Position numbers and translations under genes: made by a program. From Novosphingobium kaempferiae (lineage in GTDB: Bacteria > Pseudomonadota > Alphaproteobacteria > Sphingomonadales > Sphingomonadaceae), in assembly GCF_021227995.1 (NCBI RefSeq), contig NZ_CP089301.1, forward strand, positions 4,774,001 to 4,838,000: DNA of 64,000 nt. Reading direction: 5' to 3'. Positions 33,416 through 43,515 of the stretch are shown here, piece after piece. Position 1 is the stretch's first letter. Each line of letters starts with the position of its first letter. Under the pieces are notes generated by a model. It worked only from the letters and a program-made list of their open reading frames with translations, had not been told where the DNA came from and made no database searches.

Positions 33416-34156
33416 TCAGGACTGAGTAATGCGCCGCCGCTTTTCGCTGATTTCGTTCCGGGCCTTCTCGATCAGTTCGAGTTCCGTGACGGCGAGCAGG
33501 TCTTCGGATACGCGGGTCAGGTGCGCGCGCATGGCTGTGCGGGCGCCGTCGCTGTCGCCGGCCTTCAGGGCCTCATAGATGCGCCGGTGCTCGCCGGGAC
33601 GCGGGTTGATGCCTGAGCGGCGGGCCTGCTGGAACATGTGGCGGCACAGCGGCGACTGTTCGCGCAAGTCCCACAAGTGCTCGATAGCCTGTGCGACCAG
33701 CGAGCTCTGCGTCCCTTCGGCGATGGTCATGTGAAACAGTCGGTCGAGCGCCAGCTCCTCGGGAGAGGCCGGGTCGAGCGCCTCCATCTGTTCGAGGATT
33801 GCGTCCAGTTCGTGCAGTTGCGCGTCGGTCATGACGCGGGCGGCGAGGGCTGCGCCCTCGCCTTCGAACATCAGCCGTGCCTCCACCAGTTCGAAGGCGC
33901 CGACGTTGAGTTCGCGCGGAGGACTGGCGGCGGGCAACTGTTCGACGACATAGACGCCCGAGCCGTGGCGCACTTCCACCAGCGCGCGGATTTCCAGCGC
34001 GAGCATCGCCTCGCGGATGGTCGGGCGGCTCACCTCGAACGCCTCGGCCAGATCGCGTTCGGGGGGCAGGCGCGTACCCGGCGGGTATTCGCCGCCGGAT
34101 ATGCGCTGTTCGATTTCCTGGGCGACGCGTTGATAGAGTTTGAGCCTTGCCGACAT
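33416..34156 (-). CDS. GntR/FadR-type regulator of sugar-acid genes
   Basis: The 246-residue protein has a winged helix (LPPERDLAEAFEVSRPTIRE; RHGSGVYV) and a C-terminal FadR-type all-helical domain with a metal-site pattern (LDRLFHMTIAE; HRRIYEALKAGD). It resembles UxuR/ExuR regulators that sense hexuronates. It lies 50 bases downstream of manD on the same strand and is probably co-transcribed with it. The start MSARLKLYQRV is family-like; an ATG at 34207 overlapping the manD stop is the alternative. The likely ligand is a glucuronate or mannonate derivative. Confidence 0.85.
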   Translation of the reverse strand: MSARLKLYQRVAQEIEQRISGGEYPPGTRLPPERDLAEAFEVSRPTIREAMLALEIRALVEVRHGSGVYVVEQLPAASPPRELNVGAFELVEARLMFEGEGAALAARVMTDAQLHELDAILEQMEALDPASPEELALDRLFHMTIAEGTQSSLVAQAIEHLWDLREQSPLCRHMFQQARRSGINPRPGEHRRIYEALKAGDSDGARTAMRAHLTRVSEDLLAVTELELIEKARNEISEKRRRITQS

Positions 34157-34188
34157 TCTGTGCGGGTTGTCACAAGCATGGACGACCC

Positions 34189-34202
34189 GCAAGAATTCTT
34201 GC
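34189..34202. promoter_or_regulatory. Perfect 14-base palindrome between manD and gntR
   Basis: GCAAGAATTCTTGC is a perfect palindrome lying between the manD stop and the favoured gntR start. It could be a regulator site or an RNA hairpin that sets the ratio of the two products. If gntR starts at 34207 it would fall inside the coding sequence. Confidence 0.3.
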
Positions 34203-34206
34203 CGCA

Positions 34207-35427
34207 TCACCAGTTCCACATCGTTCCATCGGAGAGGCGCGCCACAGGGAGGTAAGCGGGCTTGTACGGGTATTTTGCGGCCAGATTCTCGTCGATATCG
34301 ACGCCGTGGCCGGGAGTTTCGCCGCAGAACAGCTCGCCCTTCTCGAAGTGGTAGTCGTGCGGGAAGACGGCGTCGGTCTCCTCCGAATGGCGCATGTATT
34401 CCTGGATGCCGAAGTTGGGCACCCAGGTATCGAAGTGCAGAGCGGTGCCCATCGTGACCGGCGAGAGGTCCGTTGCGCCGTGGCAGCCGGTGCGGATCTG
34501 GTAGAGCGCGGCAAGGTCGGCGATGCGGCGCAGGTGCGTGACGCCGCCTGCGCCGACGATGGTGCAGCGGATGTAGTCTATCAGCTGGTTCTGGATAAGA
34601 TCCTTGGCGTCCCAGATCGTGTTGAAGATCTCGCCCACGGCCAGCGGGGTTACGGTATGCTGGCGGACCAGCCTGAAGGCTTCCTGGTTCTCGGCCGGGG
34701 TGCAGTCCTCCAGCCAGAACAGCTGGTAAGGCTCCAGCATCCTGCCCAGATTCGCGGCTTCCTGCGGGGTGTAGCGGTGGTGGCCGTCGTGCAGCAGGTG
34801 ATGGTCGAAGCCATAGGTTTCGCGCAGCGTCTCGAACAGCTTCGGCACATAGTTCAGCGCCTTGCGCGTATCCCAGCCGGTGACCGAAGGGAGGGCGGCG
34901 TCGGCGGGCTCGTAGTAGAGCTTGCCGCGCCCGACGCCGTAGGCATCCTTGATGCCCGGCACGCCGGTCTGGGCGCGGATCGCCTTGTAGCCCATGTCGA
35001 TGTAGTGGCCGACGGCATCCACTGTCTCGGCGATGTCGCTGCCGTTGGCATGGCCGTAGACCATCACGCCGTCACGGCTGCGCCCGCCGAGCAACTGATA
35101 GAGCGGCATCCCCGCCATCTTCGCCTTGATGTCCCACAGCGCCACATCGACGGCGGCGATCGCGCGCATCGTCACCGGGCCGCGCCGCCAGTAGGCGCCG
35201 CGATAGAGGTACTGCCAGATATCCTCGATCCGGCGCGGGTCCATGCCGATCAGGCATGGGATCACATGCTCTTCCAAATACGCAACCACCGACTTCTCGC
35301 GCCCGTTGAGCGTCGCGTCGCCGATGCCGTGAACCCCCTGATCGGTCATGATCTTGAGGGTCACGAAGTTGCGACCGGGGCAGGTCACGATGACCTTGGC
35401 CGAAGTGATCTTCACTGTGTTCTCCAT
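34207..35427 (-). CDS. manD: D-mannonate dehydratase, enolase superfamily
   Basis: The 406-residue protein closely matches the ManD enzyme studied in Novosphingobium aromaticivorans. Visible active-site elements are the [14 protein letters not shown] loop with arginine and tyrosine, [11 protein letters not shown] with a metal-binding aspartate and the catalytic histidine, WLEDCTP and VGEIFN with metal-binding glutamates, and the C-terminal [13 protein letters not shown]. It dehydrates D-mannonate to 2-keto-3-deoxygluconate in glucuronate breakdown. I start at [12 protein letters not shown], where family similarity begins. It diverges from a TonB receptor/GH115 operon, which should supply glucuronate. 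The other pathway genes (uxaC, uxuB, kdgK) are not in this window. Confidence 0.94.
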   Translation of the reverse strand: MENTVKITSAKVIVTCPGRNFVTLKIMTDQGVHGIGDATLNGREKSVVAYLEEHVIPCLIGMDPRRIEDIWQYLYRGAYWRRGPVTMRAIAAVDVALWDIKAKMAGMPLYQLLGGRSRDGVMVYGHANGSDIAETVDAVGHYIDMGYKAIRAQTGVPGIKDAYGVGRGKLYYEPADAALPSVTGWDTRKALNYVPKLFETLRETYGFDHHLLHDGHHRYTPQEAANLGRMLEPYQLFWLEDCTPAENQEAFRLVRQHTVTPLAVGEIFNTIWDAKDLIQNQLIDYIRCTIVGAGGVTHLRRIADLAALYQIRTGCHGATDLSPVTMGTALHFDTWVPNFGIQEYMRHSEETDAVFPHDYHFEKGELFCGETPGHGVDIDENLAAKYPYKPAYLPVARLSDGTMWNW

Positions 35428-35469
35428 TGAGCGCCGCGCCGGTTGCTTTGTTCGACCGGGCTGACCGTC

Positions 35470-35489
35470 CTGATAAGTTATCAGATAAC
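35470..35489. promoter_or_regulatory. Overlapping palindromes, candidate GntR operator
   Basis: CTGATAAGTTATCAG (35470-35484) and GTTATCAGATAAC (35477-35489) are two perfect odd-length palindromes that overlap. They lie 43 bases upstream of manD in the 314-base divergent region with the TonB receptor gene. The co-transcribed GntR protein is the natural candidate to bind here. The rest of the region, A+T-rich near 35600-35700, must hold the receptor's promoter. Confidence 0.5.
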
Positions 35490-35741
35490 ATCGAATCAAA
35501 ATCAGGCAAGCATCCTGGGCGAGTGCCGATAATACTAGGTTGTGCCTAGGCCTGGCTTGGCGCAATTCAACGGATCAGGCGCGTCATCGCATTCATTCTC
35601 GCGACATTTTCGCAGAAGGGATATATCACATAAATCACTTGAAGAAAGTTTTCCGGCGTGTAGTGACGAACTGGTCATTCCACTTTGCGAAAAATTGTCC
35701 GGTCAATCCGGTGGCGCAGTGGGGCGGAGAGGGAGAAAGTC

Positions 35742-38543
35742 ATGGCGCGTAGGACACCTGCATATCGTATCGTCGCAAAGACACTGGTTTCGGTGTCGGT
35801 CAGTTGCCTTGCCATCGCGTCGGCGCAGGCGCAGGAAAGCGACGAGGCCGTGGCCGAAGCGCAGGCTCAGGAAGCGCCCGCCGTCCCCGCCGAGGGTGGC
35901 GACATCGTCGTCACCGGCTTTCGCGAATCCATCCGCAGCGCCCTATCGGTCAAGCGGCAGAGCGTGTCGGCGGTCGACGCCATTGTCGCGCAGGACATCG
36001 CGAACTTCCCCGACCAGAACCTTGCCGAGTCGCTGCAGCGCATCCCCGGTGTCGCCATCGCCCGCAGCAACGGCGAGGGCAACACGATCACCGTGCGCGG
36101 CCTTGGCCCGGACTTCACCCGCGTCCGCCTGAACGGCATGGAGACGGTGGCGACTACGCCCGACAACACCGGGCGAGGTTTCAACTTCAACGTCTTCGCA
36201 TCTGACCTGTTCAACTCGATCGTCGTCCATAAGACCGCCGAGGCGCAGTTCGACGAAGGCTCGCTGGGCGCAGTCGTCGATCTCAACACCGGCAATCCCC
36301 TGGCTGGCAAGGCGGGGCTCACCGTCGCCGGGTCCGCCAAGGTCCAGTACAACGATCTCAACGACAACGTCGGCCCGCGCCTGTCCGGCCTGATCCGCTG
36401 GCGCGATCCCGATGGGCGCTGGGCCGCGTCGGTATCCGCCGCCTATGCCAAGTACACGACGACCCGCGCCGGCCTGCATACGGTGGGCTGGCAGCAGGGG
36501 CGCTTCAATTCGGTGGAGGGCACGCCCTGCTTCACGACGCAGGGTAGCGGTGGCACGTATGTGCCCAGTGCATCGTGCGATGCGGCGGCGCTGTCCTATC
36601 ACCCGCGCATCCCGCGCTATGGTGCGATCAAGTTGGGTGTCGAGCGTCTGGGCGTGACCAGTTCGCTGCAGTTCGCGCCGACCGACCGCACCAAGATCAG
36701 CATCGACGGCCTCTATGCCAAGTACAATCAGGACTACAGCGAGCAGTGGGGCCAGGTCCTACTGCGCAGCGAAGAGCGCCGGATCGACCTGCTCGACTAT
36801 ACCATCGACCCCGCGACCAACACGATGACATCCGCGACGCTTGGCAACGTGCAGCAGCGCGTGGAGCACCGTCAGGACAAGTCCTCGACCGAGTTCTACC
36901 AGATCGGCGGTAAGCTGGAGCAGGAGTTCGGCGACAGCTTCAAGGCGACCCTGTTCGGCGGCATGTCCCGCTCGGTTGGCAAGGCGCCGCACCAGACGAC
37001 CGTCATCATCGATCGCAAGACGCGCGGCAACTACAGCTACGACTTCACCGACATGAAGGCGCCGTCGCTGGTCATCGACAACCATTCGACCGACCCGAAC
37101 GACTATGTCGTCACCGAAATCCGCGATGACGAGCAGTATACGAAGAACACCTTCCGCACCGTCAAGCTGGATACCGAGTGGACGCTCAACGACGAGCTGA
37201 AGCTGCTGGTCGGCGGCGCGCTGCGTCGCTTCGGGTTCTCGGGCACGCAGGGCGGGCGGTCGTCCACCTACTGCGCCGCCTATGGCTGTGCGCCGGGGCA
37301 GACCGGCTATCAGCTGACCGACGATCTGGCCTATGTCTGGGATCTGCCGAAGTCGGGCCAATCGGGCAACACGTCTTCGTTCGTGATGCCCCAGGTGGGC
37401 GATATCGTGGACAAGCTGAACTTCTATGCCCGTCCGATCGTGCCGAACGCCAACGCGGACCGCGGCGTTATCGAGAAGACGTCCACCGCGTACTTCCAGT
37501 TCAACGTCGAGAGCGAGCTGTTCGGCCTGCGCTATGCCGCCAATGCCGGCATGCGCTATGTCCGCACGCAGCAGAACTCGCGCGGGATCACCGCGGGGCA
37601 GGAGGTCTTCGTCTCGCGGTCCTATGACGACTGGCTGCCCGCGTTCAACGTCGCCCTGTTCCCGACCGAAAGCCTGATCCTGCGCGGCGCCATATCCAAG
37701 GTCATGAAGCGCCCCTCGCTGGGCGACCTGACCCCGGGCGGCAGCCTTGACGATTTCGACTATCGCGTGAACTTCGGCAACCCGAACCTCGACCCCACCC
37801 GCGCGACCACTTTCGATATCTCGGCCGAATGGTACTTCGCACCGGGCGCGCTCGTCTCGGTCGGCCTGTTCGCGAAGAAGGTGGACAGCTTCCCGATCGG
37901 CCAGACCCGCATCGGCACGTATGCCTCCACCGGCCTGCCGACCTCGCTCATCCGTCCGAACTCTCCGGCGGGCGCGGATCTGGAAGGCCGTCCGTGGTCG
38001 ATCAGCCAGCCGATCAACGGTCCGGGCGGCACGCTCAAGGGCGTGGAAGCGGGCCTGCAGCTGCCCTTCACGTTCCTGCCGGGCTTCCTCAGCAATACCG
38101 GCTTCGTCGGCAACGTGACTTATCTGGACTCGAACTTCACCTACAGCGCCTTCGGTCCGGCCACCAATGCCAACGCGGCGAGCTTCCCCGCGCTGACGCC
38201 CACCGAAGTGGATACCGCATTCCTAGGATCGTCGAAGTGGTCGTCCAACGTGACGCTCTACTACGAGGACGAGAAGTTCGCGCTGCGCGGCTCGCTCGCC
38301 TATCGCGGTGGTTACAACGAGGGCACCGGCGTTTACGGCAACATCCTGTCGGGGCGTAACAGCACCCTGAATTTCGACGCCTCGATGCGCTACCAGCTGA
38401 CTCCGGCAGTGGCGCTGACGCTGGAAGGCATCAACCTGACCGACGAGGCCGACGACGCCTATGTCGATGCGACGACCGGCCTGCCGGAGCGCTACCAGAC
38501 CACCGGCCGCATCCTGATGGCGGGCGTCCGCGTCGGCTTCTGA
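35742..38543 (+). CDS. TonB-dependent receptor for xylan-derived oligosaccharides (inferred)
   Basis: The 933-residue protein has a signal peptide (SVSCLAIASAQAQ), a TonB box (GDIVVTGFRESIRSAL), a plug (LAESLQRIPGVAIARSNGEG; ITVRGLGPDFTRVRLNGM) and a long barrel ending AGVRVGF. This is the large receptor type that sphingomonads and Caulobacter use for carbohydrates. The start at 35742 follows GGAGAGGGAG. It is 57 bases upstream of a GH115 gene on the same strand, so glucuronoxylan fragments are the likely cargo; this is inferred from context only. Confidence 0.92.
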   Translation: MARRTPAYRIVAKTLVSVSVSCLAIASAQAQESDEAVAEAQAQEAPAVPAEGGDIVVTGFRESIRSALSVKRQSVSAVDAIVAQDIANFPDQNLAESLQRIPGVAIARSNGEGNTITVRGLGPDFTRVRLNGMETVATTPDNTGRGFNFNVFASDLFNSIVVHKTAEAQFDEGSLGAVVDLNTGNPLAGKAGLTVAGSAKVQYNDLNDNVGPRLSGLIRWRDPDGRWAASVSAAYAKYTTTRAGLHTVGWQQGRFNSVEGTPCFTTQGSGGTYVPSASCDAAALSYHPRIPRYGAIKLGVERLGVTSSLQFAPTDRTKISIDGLYAKYNQDYSEQWGQVLLRSEERRIDLLDYTIDPATNTMTSATLGNVQQRVEHRQDKSSTEFYQIGGKLEQEFGDSFKATLFGGMSRSVGKAPHQTTVIIDRKTRGNYSYDFTDMKAPSLVIDNHSTDPNDYVVTEIRDDEQYTKNTFRTVKLDTEWTLNDELKLLVGGALRRFGFSGTQGGRSSTYCAAYGCAPGQTGYQLTDDLAYVWDLPKSGQSGNTSSFVMPQVGDIVDKLNFYARPIVPNANADRGVIEKTSTAYFQFNVESELFGLRYAANAGMRYVRTQQNSRGITAGQEVFVSRSYDDWLPAFNVALFPTESLILRGAISKVMKRPSLGDLTPGGSLDDFDYRVNFGNPNLDPTRATTFDISAEWYFAPGALVSVGLFAKKVDSFPIGQTRIGTYASTGLPTSLIRPNSPAGADLEGRPWSISQPINGPGGTLKGVEAGLQLPFTFLPGFLSNTGFVGNVTYLDSNFTYSAFGPATNANAASFPALTPTEVDTAFLGSSKWSSNVTLYYEDEKFALRGSLAYRGGYNEGTGVYGNILSGRNSTLNFDASMRYQLTPAVALTLEGINLTDEADDAYVDATTGLPERYQTTGRILMAGVRVGF

Positions 38544-38600
38544 TCGGTCGCGAGAAAGTGCCCCTGACATGGGGGCGAAAATAATGAAAGGAAAGAGCGG

Positions 38601-41531
38601 ATGAAGGCGGGCGCACGGATGGGTCGATATTTGCTGGGCGCTGCCCTGCTGGGCGTTCCGGCGTGCCTGCCCTCCCTGTTGGTGCCCGCCGCTCATGCAA
38701 AGACGGCAGCCACGTTCCCGCTAGTCGCGGAGCGCAGGGCTCCGACGATCCATGTCGATGCGGGCGATGCGACCGTCGTCTCCATCGCGGCAAAGGCGTT
38801 CGCGGGTGACGTTCAGGCGGTGAGCGGTACCCTGCCGCAAGTCTCCACCGCCGCGCCTTCCGGCGATCTGGCGATCGTTGCGGGCACGATCGGCAAGTCC
38901 GCCGCGATCGACCGGCTGGTGGCTGAGGGCAAGCTGTCCGTCGCCGCGATCAAGGGGCAGGCGGAGGGCTATGTCGTCGCGGTCGTCGATGGGGGCGTGC
39001 CGGGCGTCGGGCGCGCGCTCGTCATCGCGGGCGCCGACCGGCGCGGGACGGCTTACGGCATCTTCCACCTTTCGCGCATGATCGGCGTCTCGCCGTGGAC
39101 ATGGTGGGCGGATGTGAAGCCGCAGCAACGCGCCACCATCGATCTCGCCGTGGACACGATCACGCAGAAGTCCCCCTCGGTGAAGTACCGCGGCTTCTTC
39201 ATCAATGACGAGGACTGGTCGATCCGCCCATGGGCGGAAGAGAAGGATCCGACCGGCACCATCGGCCCGAAGACCTATGCGCAGGTCTGCGAGCTGCTGC
39301 TGCGCCTGCGTGCCAACCTGCTGTGGCCGGCGATGCACAAGGTGACGACGGCGTTCAACCTCGATGCGCAGAACGCAAAGGTCGCGGATGACTATGCCAT
39401 CGTCATGGGTGCCAGCCATGCCGAGCCCATGCTGCGCAACAACGTGGGGGAATGGAGCCATGCGGAGCGCGGCGAATATAACTACGACACCAACGGCCCC
39501 GCGGTCCTCGAATACTGGCGCGAGCGGGTGAAGACCAACGGCGCCTACGAGAACCTCTACACCATCGGCATGCGCGGCATTCACGACAGCGCCATCGTCG
39601 CGGGGCACGAGGCAGACGGGGTGAAGCTGCTGGAGAAGGTCGTCGCCGACCAGCGCGAACTGTTCCGCAGCGAACTGGGCCGCGATCCCGCCACCGTCCC
39701 GCAGGTCTTCGTGCCTTACAAGGAAGTGCTCGACGTCTACCGCAAGGGAATGAAGGTTCCGGAGGACGCGATCCTGGGCTGGGTGGACGACAACCACGGC
39801 TACATCCGCCAGCTTTCGACCAGCGCCGAGCAGAAGCGCCCGGGCGGGGGCGGCGTCTATTACCACATCTCCTACTGGGGCAAGCCGAACGACTATCTCT
39901 GGCTGGACAGCACGCCACCGGCGCTGATCGGGGAGGAGATGGGCAAGGCCTATGCCACCAATGCGCGCGCGATGTGGATGCTCAACGTCGGTGACATCAA
40001 GCCGGGTGAGAAGGGCGCCGAGTACTTCCTCGATCTCGCCTACGACTTCGACGGCACCAGCCGCCTTGGCCAGCACGACTGGCTGAAGCAGTGGGCGAGC
40101 CGGACTTTCGGCGCCGAGCAGGCCGGGGCCATCGCCGATGTACTGGGCGAATACTACCGCCTCAACTTCGCCCGCAAGCCCGAGCACATGGGCTACAACG
40201 ACGAGGAACTGGGCATCCAGGGGACCGACATGTCGCCGGTAGCCTACGGGGACGAGGCCGACCGCCGCGTCGCCGCCTATCTCGCGCTGGATGCGAAGGC
40301 GACGCAGATCGCGGCGGCACTGCCGCAAAGTGCGCGCGACGGGTTCTTCCAGCTGGTGCAGTACCCGATCCGGGGCAGCGCCGGGATGAACGAGAAGATC
40401 CTCAGCGCCGACCGCAGCTTCCTCTATGCATGGCAGGGCCGCGCCAGCACGAACCTTTATGCCGAGCGCGCGGTGGCCGCCTTCCGCAGCGTCAAGGCGG
40501 CGACGGCCACCTACAACGTCATCGGCGACGGTAAGTGGACGCGCTTCATGGACGATGCGCCGCGCTATCAGTCGGTGTTCTCCGCGCCGCCGGTGGGCAA
40601 GGTTGCGCCGTCGGCCAGCGCAGGGCTCGGCATCGCGGTCGAAGGATCGGTCGACGCCCTGGTTGCCGCGCCTGCAAAGGCCGAGGCCGACTACGGCCTG
40701 CGGATGGAAGCATGGCGCAACAAGGGTGCAAGGGCGGACAGCCTGCCCGCCTTCGTGCGCGCCACCGGGCAGCGCCACTTCATCGACGTGTTCGCGACCG
40801 GCACCGCCGCGCCGGAGTTCACCGTTACCGCATCCGACCCGTGGATCCGCGTCGACCGCTCGGACGTGCGGCTGGGTGGAGACGTGCGCGTATGGATCTC
40901 CATCGACTGGGCGCGCTTCACCGGCAATACCCAGCGCAAGGGGCAGGTCGTGATCACCGGCGGCGGGATCGAGCGCGCCATCGCCGTCGTCGCCGATCCC
41001 ATGACAGCACCGGCGGGAACGCTGGTCGAGGACAACGGCGTCGTCTCGATAGAGCCGCATCACTATGCCATGCTGCGCAGCAGGACCGGCGGCTGGCGCC
41101 ACGTCCCGGGCCTCGGTCGCAGCGGTCATGCGCTGGAAAGCGGGGCGCAGACACCGAGCGCGACCGATGCTTCCAGCGCGCCTTACGCCGAATATCGCTT
41201 CGTCACCCGCGGCAGCGGCGCGGCCAAACTGCGCATGGGGCTGGTCCCGACGTTCCCGCTGAACGCGGAGCACGGCCTGCGCTATGCCGTGTCCATCGAC
41301 GGCGCACCGCCGCAGGTGGTCGACGTGGAGGCGAACAAGAACTGGGACGATGCCGTCCAGCGCGCGACGAGCGTGACGAGCACCGACTGGACCCTCGGCA
41401 AGCCCGGCGCCCACACCTTGCGCGTCTATGCGATGGACCCCTGCCTCGTGCTCGATTCGATCGTCGTCGATCTTGGCGGGCTGCAGAAATCCTACATGCC
41501 GCCGCCCGAAACCGTGGCCCGAAAGCCCTGA
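38601..41531 (+). CDS. GH115 alpha-glucuronidase
   Basis: The 976-residue protein has a signal peptide (LLGAALLGVPACLPS, ending near AHAK). It shows the GH115 signature region: YGIFHLSRMIGVSPWTWWAD, then GFFINDEDWSIRPWAEE, NLLWPAMHK, GASHAEPMLRNN and YYHISYWGKPNDYLWL. Family enzymes remove glucuronic or 4-O-methyl-glucuronic acid from xylan chains. The C-terminal part (residues 700-970) has beta-sandwich-like segments typical of the family. It sits between a TonB receptor and a GH2 gene, and its product, glucuronate, leads to ManD across the divergent promoter. Confidence 0.92.
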   Translation: MKAGARMGRYLLGAALLGVPACLPSLLVPAAHAKTAATFPLVAERRAPTIHVDAGDATVVSIAAKAFAGDVQAVSGTLPQVSTAAPSGDLAIVAGTIGKSAAIDRLVAEGKLSVAAIKGQAEGYVVAVVDGGVPGVGRALVIAGADRRGTAYGIFHLSRMIGVSPWTWWADVKPQQRATIDLAVDTITQKSPSVKYRGFFINDEDWSIRPWAEEKDPTGTIGPKTYAQVCELLLRLRANLLWPAMHKVTTAFNLDAQNAKVADDYAIVMGASHAEPMLRNNVGEWSHAERGEYNYDTNGPAVLEYWRERVKTNGAYENLYTIGMRGIHDSAIVAGHEADGVKLLEKVVADQRELFRSELGRDPATVPQVFVPYKEVLDVYRKGMKVPEDAILGWVDDNHGYIRQLSTSAEQKRPGGGGVYYHISYWGKPNDYLWLDSTPPALIGEEMGKAYATNARAMWMLNVGDIKPGEKGAEYFLDLAYDFDGTSRLGQHDWLKQWASRTFGAEQAGAIADVLGEYYRLNFARKPEHMGYNDEELGIQGTDMSPVAYGDEADRRVAAYLALDAKATQIAAALPQSARDGFFQLVQYPIRGSAGMNEKILSADRSFLYAWQGRASTNLYAERAVAAFRSVKAATATYNVIGDGKWTRFMDDAPRYQSVFSAPPVGKVAPSASAGLGIAVEGSVDALVAAPAKAEADYGLRMEAWRNKGARADSLPAFVRATGQRHFIDVFATGTAAPEFTVTASDPWIRVDRSDVRLGGDVRVWISIDWARFTGNTQRKGQVVITGGGIERAIAVVADPMTAPAGTLVEDNGVVSIEPHHYAMLRSRTGGWRHVPGLGRSGHALESGAQTPSATDASSAPYAEYRFVTRGSGAAKLRMGLVPTFPLNAEHGLRYAVSIDGAPPQVVDVEANKNWDDAVQRATSVTSTDWTLGKPGAHTLRVYAMDPCLVLDSIVVDLGGLQKSYMPPPETVARKP

Positions 41532-41553
41532 TTTACCCCGCTTCGAAAAGGAT

Positions 41554-43515
41554 ATGACGCGCGTGCGCACTCTCAAGCTCCTCTCCTCCGTGCTGTGCCT
41601 CTCGGCCGCCGTCGTGGCGCCCGCCATGGCCCAGATCCAGGGCGATCTTGAACAGGGGCCGGTGGTCTACGAAACCGACCTCATGACCAGCTGGGGCCGT
41701 GCGGTGACGCCGCAGAACGCCTGGCGCAGCTATCCCCGCCCGCAAATGGTTCGCTCCCAGTGGCAGAACCTGAACGGCAAATGGGATTATGCGATCGAGA
41801 AGGACACGGCGGGCAGGCCGGCGTCGATGCAGGGCAAGATCGTCGTCCCCTTTGCTATCGAATCGAAGCTGTCGGGCGTGCGCAAGCCGCTGCTGCCCGA
41901 TGACCGGCTGTGGTATCGCCGCGACTTTTCCGTGCCTGCCGAATGGTCGGGCCAGAACGTGCTGCTGCACTTCGGCGCAGTGGACTATGCCGCCGACGTC
42001 TGGGTGAACGGCGCGCTGGTGGGATCGCACAAGGGCGGCTTCACCCCGTTCCAGTTCGACGTCACGCGCTATCTCAAGGCGGGCGGCAACATGCTGGAAG
42101 TGCGCGTGGCCGATCCGACGTCCACCGGCAGCCAGCCGCGCGGCAAGCAGGCGCTGAACCCGCACGGCATCTGGTACACGCCCGTCAGCGGCATCTGGCA
42201 GACGGTATGGATGGAGCCGGTGCCCGCGCTGCACATCGCCGAAGTGCGCGCCGTCCCCGATATCGATCAGGGCCGCCTCGACGTGGAAGTGGCGATGAGC
42301 GGCGAGATGCAGGACAGCGACGCCATCCGCCTGACCGCGATGGCGGGCGGCAAGGTGATCGCGACCAAGGTGGTCCGCGCGGGCCGCCATGCCGTACTCG
42401 ACATTCCGCAGGCGCACCTGTGGTCGCCCGACGATCCCTATCTCTACGATCTCGTCGCCGAACTGGTGACGGTGGAGCCACCGCTGGGCGGAGAGGGCAA
42501 GGCCCCGAAGTCGGAGCGCCGCAAGATCCGCTTCACCGCGAAGGAAGAACAGCTCTATGCCGCACTGTCACCGCGCGGCGCCGCGCGCGACACGGTGAAG
42601 GGCTACTTTGCCATGCGCAAGGTTGCGATCGGCAAGGGCGGCGTCGCGGGCCAGCCGGTCATGCTGCTCAACAACAAGCCATTGTTCCAGAACGGCGTGC
42701 TCGACCAAGGCTGGTGGCCCGACGGCCTGCTGACGCCGCCTTCGGAAGAAGCGATGCGCAGCGACATCGTCTGGCTGAAGAAGGCCGGCTTCAACATGCT
42801 GCGCAAGCACATCAAGGTGGAGCCTGCACAGTATTACGCCGATGCCGACCGGCTTGGCATCCTGGTCTGGCAGGACATGCCCTCCGCCGGGCTGGAAGGG
42901 CAGTTCGTGGTGGGCGCCAGCCAGTCGCAGGCGGTCTTCACCAGCGAGGACATGGCGCAGCAGCAGTTCGAACTCTCGCGCATGGTCGGGCACTTGCGCG
43001 CGTTCCCCTCGATCGTCACCTGGGTGGTCGATAACGAGGGTTGGGGGCAGTACGACAGCCAGACGCTGGCGCGCTTCGTCAAGGGCATGGACCCCAGCCG
43101 CCTCGTCGATGCCGACAGCGGCTGGCTGGACGTCGCGGCGGGCGCGTCCGACATGCTGGACATCCACACGTACGAGGAAGTGCCCAATACCCCCGCGCGC
43201 GATGCGGACCGCGCGGTGGTGATCGGCGAATACGGCGGCATCGGCCTGCCCATGCGCGAACACCTCTGGCGCCCGGGCGAACGCAACTGGGGCTATCAGT
43301 CCGCCACCGACGCGAAGGACTACCTCGCCCGCTACCGCCTCAAGTTCGACGAGATCGTGCGGCAGGCGAAGGAGCGTGGCCTGTCCGCAGCGGTCTACAC
43401 CCAGACCACCGACGTGGAGGACGAGATCAACGGCCTGCTGACCTATGATCGCACGAAGTCGAAGGTGCCGCCCGAGGAACTCGCGAAGCTGGCCGCTCCG
43501 CTGTATTCGAAGTAA
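41554..43515 (+). CDS. GH2-family glycoside hydrolase
   Basis: The 653-residue protein has a signal peptide (LLSSVLCLSAAVVAPAMAQ) and the GH2 domain order: a sugar-binding jelly roll (LWYRRDFSVP; YAADVWVNGALVGSHKGGF), an immunoglobulin-like domain and a TIM barrel. The barrel carries the acid/base pair NE (VVDNEGWGQ) and a probable nucleophile glutamate (VIGEYGGIG). GH2 covers beta-galactosidases, beta-mannosidases and beta-glucuronidases; the exact activity cannot be read here. It follows the GH115 gene by 22 bases and probably works on the same side-chain-decorated xylan in the periplasm. Confidence 0.9.
   Translation: MTRVRTLKLLSSVLCLSAAVVAPAMAQIQGDLEQGPVVYETDLMTSWGRAVTPQNAWRSYPRPQMVRSQWQNLNGKWDYAIEKDTAGRPASMQGKIVVPFAIESKLSGVRKPLLPDDRLWYRRDFSVPAEWSGQNVLLHFGAVDYAADVWVNGALVGSHKGGFTPFQFDVTRYLKAGGNMLEVRVADPTSTGSQPRGKQALNPHGIWYTPVSGIWQTVWMEPVPALHIAEVRAVPDIDQGRLDVEVAMSGEMQDSDAIRLTAMAGGKVIATKVVRAGRHAVLDIPQAHLWSPDDPYLYDLVAELVTVEPPLGGEGKAPKSERRKIRFTAKEEQLYAALSPRGAARDTVKGYFAMRKVAIGKGGVAGQPVMLLNNKPLFQNGVLDQGWWPDGLLTPPSEEAMRSDIVWLKKAGFNMLRKHIKVEPAQYYADADRLGILVWQDMPSAGLEGQFVVGASQSQAVFTSEDMAQQQFELSRMVGHLRAFPSIVTWVVDNEGWGQYDSQTLARFVKGMDPSRLVDADSGWLDVAAGASDMLDIHTYEEVPNTPARDADRAVVIGEYGGIGLPMREHLWRPGERNWGYQSATDAKDYLARYRLKFDEIVRQAKERGLSAAVYTQTTDVEDEINGLLTYDRTKSKVPPEELAKLAAPLYSK

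Noticed and set aside
38721..41627. A 968-codon open frame on the minus strand
   Set aside because: It is opposite the GH115 gene, which has a signal peptide and family motifs.
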